Assembly: GCA_029259595.1 (NCBI GenBank)
Contig: JAJDEW010000168.1
Span: 1-64,000 of the forward strand
Reading direction: 5' to 3'
DNA: 64,000 nt
Origin: Planctomycetota bacterium
GTDB taxonomy: Bacteria > Planctomycetota > UBA1135 > GCA-002686595
Part shown: positions 1-7,345 of the stretch, piece after piece
Layout: every line of letters starts with the position of its first letter
Numbering within the stretch: the first letter of the stretch is position 1
Position numbers and translations under genes: made by a program
The notes under the pieces: generated by a model
What the model saw: only the letters and a program-made list of their open reading frames with translations
Database searches by the model: none
What the model was told of the DNA's origin: nothing

Positions 1-2
1 TA

Positions 3-266
3 ACCTCCGTCGTCGGCTTCCCGGTTCTGTCCGCAGGCGTCGTCGTCGGGCCTTGCCCCGCTCCGGGGGGAGGTGATGTAACCGTCTTCGATGGAGCTCC
101 CGGCGGCAACTGTGCGGTTCGGAAGCGGATCAACGGACAGACTTATTGGGGCATCTTCGATTGCGAGAGCGCAGGCGTGTGTTCAGCAGGTGGCATCTCG
201 GTGACCCCTAACCCGGGGACGACGTGGGGATCGGTCCCCAATTGCGGATATCTCTACTTCCTGTAG
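3..266 (+). CDS. C-terminal end of a Cys-rich, probably secreted protein (5' end outside window)
   Basis: An open frame runs from the left edge to a TAG at 264-266 and gives about 87 residues. The peptide is rich in Gly, Pro, Thr and Val and has five cysteines in short motifs (GPCP, GNCAV, FDCES, GVCSA, PNCGY). Even spacing of Cys in a Gly/aromatic-rich chain suggests disulfides outside the cytoplasm. It ends in a hydrophobic GYLYFL. No family was recognised. A strong hairpin follows directly, which fits the end of a transcription unit. It is too short for the usual ORF cut-offs because its start lies outside the window, so it could be part of a much larger repeat protein. Confidence 0.55.
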   Translation, partial: TSVVGFPVLSAGVVVGPCPAPGGGDVTVFDGAPGGNCAVRKRINGQTYWGIFDCESAGVCSAGGISVTPNPGTTWGSVPNCGYLYFL

Positions 267-277
267 GACGCCACGCA

Positions 278-317
278 CCTTGGGTTGTTGAAGCTGTAGA
301 GCTTCATCAACCCAAGG
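278..317. terminator. Strong intergenic hairpin, probable terminator
   Basis: Bases 278-294 and 301-317 form a 17-base-pair stem with a single mismatch (T288) and a 6-base loop (tgtaga). It lies 11 bases after the stop at 266 and ends 8 bases before the ATG at 326. There is no clear run of T after either arm, so this is a factor-independent type only by structure. It could also hide or shape the start region of the following gene. Confidence 0.6.
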
Positions 318-325
318 CACAAGCT

Positions 326-2464
326 ATGAACCTCAGAATCCTTGTCCTTGTACTGGTTGCTGTTCTAGCCTTCCTTGTGCTGTTTCCAAATGAAGGCGAA
401 ACACCAATTGACCTCAAGAGGGCTCAAGGCCCGGCCGACCCCTCGTCCCCGATAAGAAGTGAACCAGAGAGGGCAACTCTCAGCGACAATCGATCTCCAC
501 AGGTCGCTGGTCCAGTGGCAACCGAATCACAGTTGCGCTTGACTGTCTTACAAGAAGGAACAATGGAGCCGATAGAGGGGGCAGTCGTTGCCCTTCTACA
601 CGACCTGGAATCCGATCCAGGTCTTGCTCGCTGGTGGTTGAGCCCAACGACTTCTCGACCTGATGGGATCTGGACTACAGATGTAAAGGGAAGCCTGGAC
701 ATTTTAATACCCTCTGGGCGCGCATCTACTGTTTTGGCGAGAAGGATGGGAGCATCAGAACAACACGAAGCGCAGCTAGAAGTTCCAATCATGGAACCCG
801 GCGCCCGAATGGAAGAGATTCTCTACCTGGTAAGCCACTCGCTCTCCTTCTGGGGAAAGGTGATTGAGGTGCCAGGCGAAGCTGCTGTCGAAGGAGCAGA
901 TGTACTGGTCTTTGAGGCTCTTAGCGACCATGGTTGGACGAGACCTCTTGACGCACTTCAAACAACGTCAGACTCTGCCGGAATCTTCCATATTCGGTAC
1001 GAGACCTGGAAGCAGATGGGCATCCAGGTGAGTAAGCATGGCTTCGCCTTGGCCATAGAATTCCTCGACGAAGAGCACTCGACCCCATCCACCGCAGCCC
1101 TGGTGCCTATGCAGCAAGCAGGCGCGATTGAAGTCCATAGCCGTGACACCGAGGGTGCTGCAGCTGTGGGCCTTACGATTCGGGTAATTTCCGAGCTGCA
1201 CGAACTGGCATCCAGAGGAGGCGCACTCCCCATCGGCGGAGCTCCGCCTGTCGTTTGGACGGACACAACAGATCGGGATGGATACGCCAAAATCAAGAAT
1301 CTTCCACCTGATTGCAGGCTATCTGTTGAGGTTTGGAATGAGTCTGGCTCGGCAATCTACACTTCTAGTTTGACACTGAGTCCCGGCGAATCGAGATTGA
1401 TTCGGGTATCCGTTGGTTCGCACTTTGGGATCGACGGTGCCGCCTTTTTTCCAGACAACTCTGCTGCTTCGAACCGACGCATCTGGCTAAGCCATGAAGG
1501 AATCGAATGGCAGCATGAGACAGGCTTCCTTGCACCCCAAGTCAACCCATTCCGTGAGACCCGCACCGACGAATTGGGACGCTTCGCTTTCAGTGAACTC
1601 CCGAATGGTAACTGGTGGATTGGTAGTCCAGACAATGATATCTCACCGAATGCAAGAAGAGTGTCCCTCGATAGTCGAGACATCCACTTAGAGTTGCGAC
1701 TTGAATGGGCTCAATCACTGAAAGGCATCGTCAAGACTCCTGACGGAACACCGAAGGAAGGCGCAGAAGTCCAGCTCTATAACGAGAGCGGGGTCTGGAT
1801 TGCGGACACCCATACGGATGATATGGGAGAATTCTCGTTCGGGAGGCTTCCAAGATGTAACGTGACTCTCTTCGCGGTAAGCCCAGGCTTCGAAGGCTAC
1901 GGGCCGTCGGAAAGGTGGGAAGGAACCGTCGGTGCCAATGAAGAAGTCGTGCTGGCGTTGAGCCAAGGCGGAACGATCACCGGCCACTTGATCGGTGTAG
2001 AAGTATCCAAGGGAGAAGCAGTGCAACTCCAGGCAATACCAACGACCACGACGCAAAGGCCAGGAGTCAACATAAACTTGTCTGGCCTCAAACAGGATGG
2101 CCGAGGTGTAGCATTCTTTATCCCCGGACTTTCAGTCGGCGAATACTCTGTGTCCTGTGCTACTGACAAGGGATTCGTCGGGGTCGTTGGAAACGTCTTC
2201 GTCGAGGCTGGCGTTGGCGCAGAGGACATTGTAGTGATTATGGAGCGTGCAGGGTACCTACGGGTCATCTCGGACCAGGCCAGCAATCCAATCCGGTTCA
2301 GAGTTCTTTCGAACGGAGTTACGTCCTACGATGGCACTCTGCTTCCCAAGGAATCCCTGAAGATTCCCGTTGCAGCTGGGGAGGTTACCTTCTTGGCTGA
2401 GGGCAAAGATCCTATTCATGTCGATATCAAGTCTGGAGAAGAGGCAACGATTGACTCCCGTTGA
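326..2464 (+). CDS. Membrane-anchored repeat protein with carboxypeptidase-regulatory-like beta domains
   Basis: The 712-residue protein starts at ATG 326, where a typical short N-terminal anchor begins (MNLRILVLVLVAVLAFLVLF). The longer frame back to 224 only adds sequence running through the hairpin and the previous stop. After the anchor comes a Ser/Pro/Glu-rich linker, then several beta domains. One near residues 470-540 has the classic carboxypeptidase-regulatory look (GIVKTPDGTPKEGAEVQL, then D-GEFSF-LP). Others match more loosely (GAVV, AAVEGADVLVFEAL). No catalytic motif was seen. The function is probably surface binding or structural. Base composition is clearly more A/T-rich than the rest of the window (27 G/C in bases 361-420), which may mark transfer or relaxed selection. 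Confidence 0.75.
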   Translation: MNLRILVLVLVAVLAFLVLFPNEGETPIDLKRAQGPADPSSPIRSEPERATLSDNRSPQVAGPVATESQLRLTVLQEGTMEPIEGAVVALLHDLESDPGLARWWLSPTTSRPDGIWTTDVKGSLDILIPSGRASTVLARRMGASEQHEAQLEVPIMEPGARMEEILYLVSHSLSFWGKVIEVPGEAAVEGADVLVFEALSDHGWTRPLDALQTTSDSAGIFHIRYETWKQMGIQVSKHGFALAIEFLDEEHSTPSTAALVPMQQAGAIEVHSRDTEGAAAVGLTIRVISELHELASRGGALPIGGAPPVVWTDTTDRDGYAKIKNLPPDCRLSVEVWNESGSAIYTSSLTLSPGESRLIRVSVGSHFGIDGAAFFPDNSAASNRRIWLSHEGIEWQHETGFLAPQVNPFRETRTDELGRFAFSELPNGNWWIGSPDNDISPNARRVSLDSRDIHLELRLEWAQSLKGIVKTPDGTPKEGAEVQLYNESGVWIADTHTDDMGEFSFGRLPRCNVTLFAVSPGFEGYGPSERWEGTVGANEEVVLALSQGGTITGHLIGVEVSKGEAVQLQAIPTTTTQRPGVNINLSGLKQDGRGVAFFIPGLSVGEYSVSCATDKGFVGVVGNVFVEAGVGAEDIVVIMERAGYLRVISDQASNPIRFRVLSNGVTSYDGTLLPKESLKIPVAAGEVTFLAEGKDPIHVDIKSGEEATIDSR

Positions 2465-2610
2465 CCTTCGAGACCTGTAGAGCTCACACGAAATGTTTGC
2501 TAGTTCGTAAGCGGTAACTGCTCGTCCGTAGAATTCCCCCTGCGGGTTGTGTTCCCGTAGCGGGCTAACTTGGCGCAACTGACGGGTGACGCCCACAGTG
2601 CTACCCGGGC

Positions 2611-2616
2611 TATCCT
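2611..2616 (+). promoter_or_regulatory. Putative -10 element (TATCCT) 7 bases before ATG 2624
   Basis: TATCCT ends at 2616, and 7 bases separate it from the ATG at 2624. If this is a -10 element, transcription would start at or next to the start codon and give a leaderless mRNA. The same hexamer and spacing recur before other first genes in this window. The intervening bases ggaggg also resemble a Shine-Dalgarno site, but placed too close for normal use. Confidence 0.5.
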
Positions 2617-2623
2617 GGAGGGC

Positions 2624-4165
2624 ATGAAGCGTCTCCTCTCCGCCGTCAAGCGCCTCGTCCCTTCCCTGTCGGTCGCCACGGCCCTGGCCGTGCCGCTCGG
2701 CGCGACCTGGTCGATCGTCGCCGTCAACACGAGGACCGGCGAGGTCGTGGTCGCCTCCGCCACGTGCCTCACGAACTTCGACCTGCGTGCCAACCTGCCG
2801 GTGATCGTTGTGGGGCGCGGAGCGGGTGCGGCCCAATCCGCGATCGATGTCTCCGGGCGGGCGCGGCTGGAGATGTACGACGGCTTCTTGCGCGACCTGA
2901 CTCCCGACGAGATCTTCGAGAACATCGATGCGGCCTTGAACGTCTTCAACCGCCAGTACGGCATCGTCTCGATGATCGGGGACTCGGTCTCCTTCAGCGG
3001 GAATCAGGTCGGCATCGGCAAGGGGCAGGTGACAGGCGAGATCGACGGGATCAAGTACGCGATCCAGGGCAACGTCCTGACCGCCCAGGGTGTCGTCCTT
3101 GCGGCCGAGCGCTTCTTCCGCGAAGCGGACCCGTCCGTCGACCTCGCGACGCGGATCATGATCGGAATGGAGCGCGCGCGCCTCTTGGGTGGCGACGGCC
3201 GTTGCTCGTGCCTGACCGGTTCGCCGATCTCCTGCGGCGCTCCGCCGCCGAGCTTCGAGAAGGCGGCCCACGTCGGGTTCCTCGTGCTCGCACGCATCGG
3301 AGACACCGACGGGATCTGCAACGCGAACGGCTGCGCCACCGGTGACTACTACCTGAACCTGAACGTCATCGGGGGTACCGCAGATCCCGACCCCGTCTTT
3401 CAACTGCAGGACATGTTCGACGCCTGGCGTGCGGAGCGCGCCGGAAGTCCGGATCACCTCTTGTCCACCGTCAGCGCCTCGCACGACTCGCTCCCCGCCG
3501 ACGGGCGCTCGACGGCGAACTACGTCGTGCGCCTCGTCGATCTCGAGGGCAACGCCCTGACCGGGGGTGGTGCTGCGGTCGCGGTCGAGGTTCGAGGGGC
3601 GAACGGCCTCGTCAATGTGGGACCCGTCGTCGACAACGGCGACGGCACGTATTCGTTCGACGTTCAGGGAGGCGCGAATCCGGGCATCGTGAGCCTCGTG
3701 ATCACGGCCGAAGATGCGGTGCAGAAGGCGACGCTCTATCCCTTCCCCGAACTGCGCCTCGAGCCGGTCGCTCCGCTGCATTGCGGCGTCGACGCGGTGA
3801 CGGCTCTCGGCGGTCGCTCGGTTCCGTTCACGCTGGACGAGGCCGATGCGAGCGGAGCCGCCTACCTGCTCGTCGCGAGCGGCTCGGGCACCGTACCGGG
3901 AGTCGCCTTCGGACCTCACCTCGTGCCGCTGAACTTCGACGCCCTGACGCTGCGTTCGATCGCCCGCGCCGGGCAGGGGGCCTTTGCGCAGTCCGCCGGC
4001 CGCCTCGATGGCTCCGGACGGGCGCACGTCGTCCTGCGCATGCCACCCGGCGCGCTGGTGAACTGGCTCGGCCGCATCGACTGGGCGGCGATCACCTTCG
4101 GTGGCGGACTCGGCGGATCGTTGCGCGTGAGCGGTCCCGTTGGCTTCGACGTCCTCGACTCATGA
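2624..4165 (+). CDS. Secreted DUF1028 (Ntn-hydrolase-like) protein, paralog 1 of 4
   Basis: 513 residues from ATG 2624, which begins a normal signal peptide (MKRLLSAVKR then a hydrophobic stretch to PLGA). The longer frame to 2570 lacks this. After Ala27 comes T28-WSIVAV, the start of the DUF1028 domain (about residues 28-270, including VASATC, VIVVGRGAGAAQ, YAIQGN and GGDGRCSC). DUF1028 is of unknown function and is grouped with Ntn hydrolases, where an N-terminal Thr, Ser or Cys is the nucleophile. Residues about 285-385 form an Ig-like beta domain (PADGRS... GDGTYSFDV). The last 130 form a beta-rich tail shared with other secreted proteins here. Six cysteines are conserved in all four paralogs. 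The stop overlaps the next ATG by 4 bases. Confidence 0.85.
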   Translation: MKRLLSAVKRLVPSLSVATALAVPLGATWSIVAVNTRTGEVVVASATCLTNFDLRANLPVIVVGRGAGAAQSAIDVSGRARLEMYDGFLRDLTPDEIFENIDAALNVFNRQYGIVSMIGDSVSFSGNQVGIGKGQVTGEIDGIKYAIQGNVLTAQGVVLAAERFFREADPSVDLATRIMIGMERARLLGGDGRCSCLTGSPISCGAPPPSFEKAAHVGFLVLARIGDTDGICNANGCATGDYYLNLNVIGGTADPDPVFQLQDMFDAWRAERAGSPDHLLSTVSASHDSLPADGRSTANYVVRLVDLEGNALTGGGAAVAVEVRGANGLVNVGPVVDNGDGTYSFDVQGGANPGIVSLVITAEDAVQKATLYPFPELRLEPVAPLHCGVDAVTALGGRSVPFTLDEADASGAAYLLVASGSGTVPGVAFGPHLVPLNFDALTLRSIARAGQGAFAQSAGRLDGSGRAHVVLRMPPGALVNWLGRIDWAAITFGGGLGGSLRVSGPVGFDVLDS

Positions 4166-5724
4166 GCACCACCCCGACCTCGTCGCGTTTCACCGGACGC
4201 CGGATCCTCGCGCGGATGAAGCGTCCGCTCCGTTCGGTCGGCAGCGCCCTGTTCGTCGCGCTCGCGAGCGCACTGCCGCTTGGCGCCACGTGGTCCGTCG
4301 TGGCGGTCAACCTGCGGACGCGCGAGGTCGTGGTCGCGTCGGCGAGCTGCGTCTTTCAGGACCTGCGCGTTCAGGTTCCCGTCATCGTCGTCGGCCGTGG
4401 CGGCGGAGCCACGCAGTACATCCCCGACGCGCTCGCCCGCAACAAGATCATCATTCGCGATGGTTTCCTGGCGGGCTCGACGCCGCAGCAGATCCTCGCT
4501 CGGATCCAGACCGACGGTCCCGGCAGCCTGGTCGTGCGGCAGATCGGGATCGCGTCGATCGACGGCTTTCCGGTCGGGTATACGGGCTTCTCGGTGGATG
4601 CCGGCAAGGCGCACGTGAACGGGATCGCCGGTGACTGGGCCTACGCGATTCAGGGCAATTCGCTGACGGGTCCCGAGGTCATCCTCAACGCGGAAGCGGC
4701 CTTCCTCGCGGCCGAGGGCGACGGGGCCCAGCGCGTCATGGCGGCGATGGAGGGAGCGCGCGTGCTCGGCGGAGACGGACGCTGTTCCTGCGGCTTCGTC
4801 GATCCGACGGCCTGTGGCGTGCCGCCCGACGATTTCGAGAAGGCCGCCACCTCCGCCTTCCTCATGGTCGCGCGTATCGGGGATACCGACGGGGACTGCG
4901 GTCAGCCCGGTTGCGCGACCGGCGACTACTACCTCAACATTCGCAGCGACACCGGCCGTGTTCCACGCCTGGCCGAGCAGGTCGCGGCCTTTCGAGCGGC
5001 GCATCTGGGGCGCCCCGACCACTACACTTCGACCGCTCGCCTCGATCGCGACGCGCTCCCCGCCGACGGTCAAACGGCGGGCCAGCTCGTCGTCCGGCTC
5101 GCGGACATCGCAGGGGAGGCCCTGACGAAGGGCGGCGCGACCGTCAGCGTCGCGGTGGCGGAGGGTCCGGCCGACCTCGTGCTCGGCCCGGTGCTCGATC
5201 GCGGTGACGGGAGCTACGCCTTCGAGGTCCGCGCCGGAACGCTCGTCGGCCTCGCGCGCTTCGAGGTCGTCGCGGACGATGGAGTCGTGCGGGCCACGCT
5301 CTACCCGCGCCCCGAATTGCGCCTGGATCCGGTGACACCGCTGCACGTCGGCGTGGACACCATCTCGGCCACGAGCGGGGCCACGCTCCCGTTCACGCTC
5401 CAGGACGCCGCGGGGGCTGGTTCCGCCTTCCTGCTCGTCGCGAGCGGCTCCGGAACCGAACCTGGCCTCGTGGTCGGGCCGCACCACCTGCCCTTGAATC
5501 CCGACGCCCTGTTGCTGCGCAGCCTGAACCGCGCCGGTACGGGAGCCTTCCTCGGTTCGATCGGCCGGCTCGACGGCACGGGTCGCGCCGAGACGACGCT
5601 ACGGCTCCCGCCAGGAGCGCTGGTCAACTGGATCGGTCGCCTGGACTGGGCTTCGATCCGCTTCGGCGGCTCGCTCACGAACCTCTCGATCGACGGCCCC
5701 GTGGGCGCCGTCGTCGGAGACTGA
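4162..5724 (+). CDS. Secreted DUF1028 (Ntn-hydrolase-like) protein, paralog 2 of 4
   Basis: 520 residues from ATG 4162, whose ATGA overlaps the stop of paralog 1 and suggests coupled translation. An alternative ATG at 4216 (MKRPLRSVGS, 502 residues) would give a more compact signal peptide and aligns with the start of paralog 1. Neither has a good ribosome site. After PLGA comes T43-WSVVAVNLRTREVVVASASC. The layout matches paralog 1: DUF1028 domain, Ig-like domain (GDGSYAFEV) and a beta-rich tail (SGSGTEPGLVVGPHHLPLN). The Cys set is conserved (RCSC, ACGVPP, DCGQPGC). The substrate is unknown and the location is probably periplasm or cell surface. Confidence 0.85.
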   Translation: MSTTPTSSRFTGRRILARMKRPLRSVGSALFVALASALPLGATWSVVAVNLRTREVVVASASCVFQDLRVQVPVIVVGRGGGATQYIPDALARNKIIIRDGFLAGSTPQQILARIQTDGPGSLVVRQIGIASIDGFPVGYTGFSVDAGKAHVNGIAGDWAYAIQGNSLTGPEVILNAEAAFLAAEGDGAQRVMAAMEGARVLGGDGRCSCGFVDPTACGVPPDDFEKAATSAFLMVARIGDTDGDCGQPGCATGDYYLNIRSDTGRVPRLAEQVAAFRAAHLGRPDHYTSTARLDRDALPADGQTAGQLVVRLADIAGEALTKGGATVSVAVAEGPADLVLGPVLDRGDGSYAFEVRAGTLVGLARFEVVADDGVVRATLYPRPELRLDPVTPLHVGVDTISATSGATLPFTLQDAAGAGSAFLLVASGSGTEPGLVVGPHHLPLNPDALLLRSLNRAGTGAFLGSIGRLDGTGRAETTLRLPPGALVNWIGRLDWASIRFGGSLTNLSIDGPVGAVVGD

Positions 5725-5741
5725 GGAGCGGTCCGCGTACG

Positions 5742-5785
5742 GTCTACCCCGTTGTTCCCCGTGGGCGTGGAGACCGGGGTAGACT
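5742..5785 (+). promoter_or_regulatory. Inverted repeat overlapping a putative -10 (TAGACT) upstream of paralog 3
   Basis: gtctaccccg at 5742-5751 is perfectly repeated in inverse at 5775-5784, with 23 bases between. The right arm contains the first five bases of TAGACT (5780-5785), which ends 6 bases before ATG 5792. This reads as a leaderless promoter with a dyad that a regulator could bind. The 67-base gap between paralogs 2 and 3 is the only real break in the four-gene array, so this site could allow separate expression of the last two genes. Confidence 0.45.
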
Positions 5786-5791
5786 TCGGTC

Positions 5792-7339
5792 ATGGATTCT
5801 CTTTCGCGCCCCGCCCGCCTGTATCGACTCGTGACTTCGACCCTCGTCGCCGCTTCGCTGGTGCTGCCCCTGAACGCGACTTGGTCGATCGTCGCCGTCG
5901 ACACCGCGACCGGAGAGGTCGCCGTCGCCTCGGCCACCTGCCTGACGAACTTCGACTTGCAGCACGCCACACCCGTCATCGTCGTGGGGAGGGGTGCCGG
6001 CGCCGCCCAAGCCGCCGTGGACGTGTCGGGCGTCAACCGCGGGATCATGTTCGATGGCTTCCGCGCCGGCTGGACGCCGCGCGACATCTTCGACGAGATC
6101 CGGGCCAACGGCGCGGGCTCGGTGCAGAGCAAGCAGTTCGGAATCGTCGGCATGGAAGGCAACCCGATCTCCTTCTCGGGGATCCAGAACGGTGACGCGG
6201 CCTCGGGTCTGGTCGGACGCCGTGGCACGATCATCTACGCGATCCAGGGCAACGTGCTGGCGGGCGATGCGGTCGTCACGGCGGCTCGGGACGCTTTCAT
6301 CGCGGGCGAAGTCGACTTGAGTCAGCGGATGATGGCGGCGATGGAAGCGGCGCGCGCGTTCGGCGGCGACGGCCGTTGCTCGTGTGGCCCGGACGCCGAC
6401 AGCTGCGGCGCACCGCCGCAGAACGGCTTCACGAAGACCGCGCACGTCGGCTATGTCCTGGTCGCGCGCATCGGGGACACGGACGGGGTCTGCAACTCGT
6501 CGCTCGGGTGCGCGAACGGGAACTACTACCTCGCGGTCAACGTCGTCGGTGGCGCGCTCTCGCCCGATCCCGTCTTCACGCTGCAGAGCGAATACGACGC
6601 CTGGCGCTCGAACCTGGCCGGCCGACCGGACCACCTCCGTTCCAGCGCCCTGCCCGCGGTCGACTCCCTTCCGGCCGACGGTCTCACCGCGACCACCGTG
6701 GTCGTCGAGCTGGTCGACCTCGAGGGCGTTCCACTCGGCTTCGGCGGTGCCGATGTCCGGGTCGCGTTGGCCGAGGGCTCGCCCGACGTCGCGCTGGGGC
6801 CCGTGCAGGACCGGGGCGACGGAACGTACGCCTTCGGTGTCGTCGCGGGCAACGAGACGGGAACCGCGCGCTTCGTCGTCACGGCGAACGACGGGATCGC
6901 GAAAGCTACGCTGTTTCCCCATGCCGAGCTTCGGATCGACACCATCCAACCCGTTCACCTCGGCGTCGACGACCTGCGCGCGATCGACGGTGGCCGGCTC
7001 CCCTTCGTGCTGAACGATCCCGAGGCGGCCGAAGCGGCTTTCATACTGATCGCGAGTGGTTCGGGGACCGACCCGGGCGTCGTGATCGGTCCACACCTCG
7101 TTCCCCTCAACTTCGACGCGCTGACGCTGCGTAGCGTGCAACGCGCCGGCGAAGGCGCCTTCCGGGACTCGGTCGGCAGGCTCGATGCCTCCGGGCGCGC
7201 GCAAGCCACCCTGAACATGCCGCCGGGCGTGCTCGTGAACTGGATCGGACGCATCGATTGGGCGGCGATTGCCTTCGGTGGAGCCCTGGGCGGTTCGCTG
7301 CGGGTCCACGGCCCTGTCGGTTTCGACGTCGCGCACTGA
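5792..7339 (+). CDS. Secreted DUF1028 (Ntn-hydrolase-like) protein, paralog 3 of 4
   Basis: 515 residues. A signal peptide (hydrophobic TLVAASLVLPLNA) is followed by T30-WSIVAVDTATGEVAVASATC. The DUF1028 core, the Ig-like middle domain (about residues 285-385, GDGTYAFGV) and the beta-rich tail (LPFVLNDPEAAEAAFILIAS) are all present. It is the paralog most like number 1, sharing CLTNFDL and the QGNVL segment. The Cys pattern is the same (RCSCGPDADSCGAPP, VCNSSLGC). Its own putative leaderless promoter lies just upstream, and paralog 4 follows after 6 bases. As with all four, no activity can be assigned from sequence alone. Confidence 0.86.
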   Translation: MDSLSRPARLYRLVTSTLVAASLVLPLNATWSIVAVDTATGEVAVASATCLTNFDLQHATPVIVVGRGAGAAQAAVDVSGVNRGIMFDGFRAGWTPRDIFDEIRANGAGSVQSKQFGIVGMEGNPISFSGIQNGDAASGLVGRRGTIIYAIQGNVLAGDAVVTAARDAFIAGEVDLSQRMMAAMEAARAFGGDGRCSCGPDADSCGAPPQNGFTKTAHVGYVLVARIGDTDGVCNSSLGCANGNYYLAVNVVGGALSPDPVFTLQSEYDAWRSNLAGRPDHLRSSALPAVDSLPADGLTATTVVVELVDLEGVPLGFGGADVRVALAEGSPDVALGPVQDRGDGTYAFGVVAGNETGTARFVVTANDGIAKATLFPHAELRIDTIQPVHLGVDDLRAIDGGRLPFVLNDPEAAEAAFILIASGSGTDPGVVIGPHLVPLNFDALTLRSVQRAGEGAFRDSVGRLDASGRAQATLNMPPGVLVNWIGRIDWAAIAFGGALGGSLRVHGPVGFDVAH

Positions 7340-7345
7340 CCCGCC

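Noticed and set aside
3781-4161. N-terminal extension of DUF1028 paralog 2
   Set aside because: The open frame continues upstream inside paralog 1, but the residues are Arg-rich shadow. Homology to the other paralogs begins at the signal peptide.
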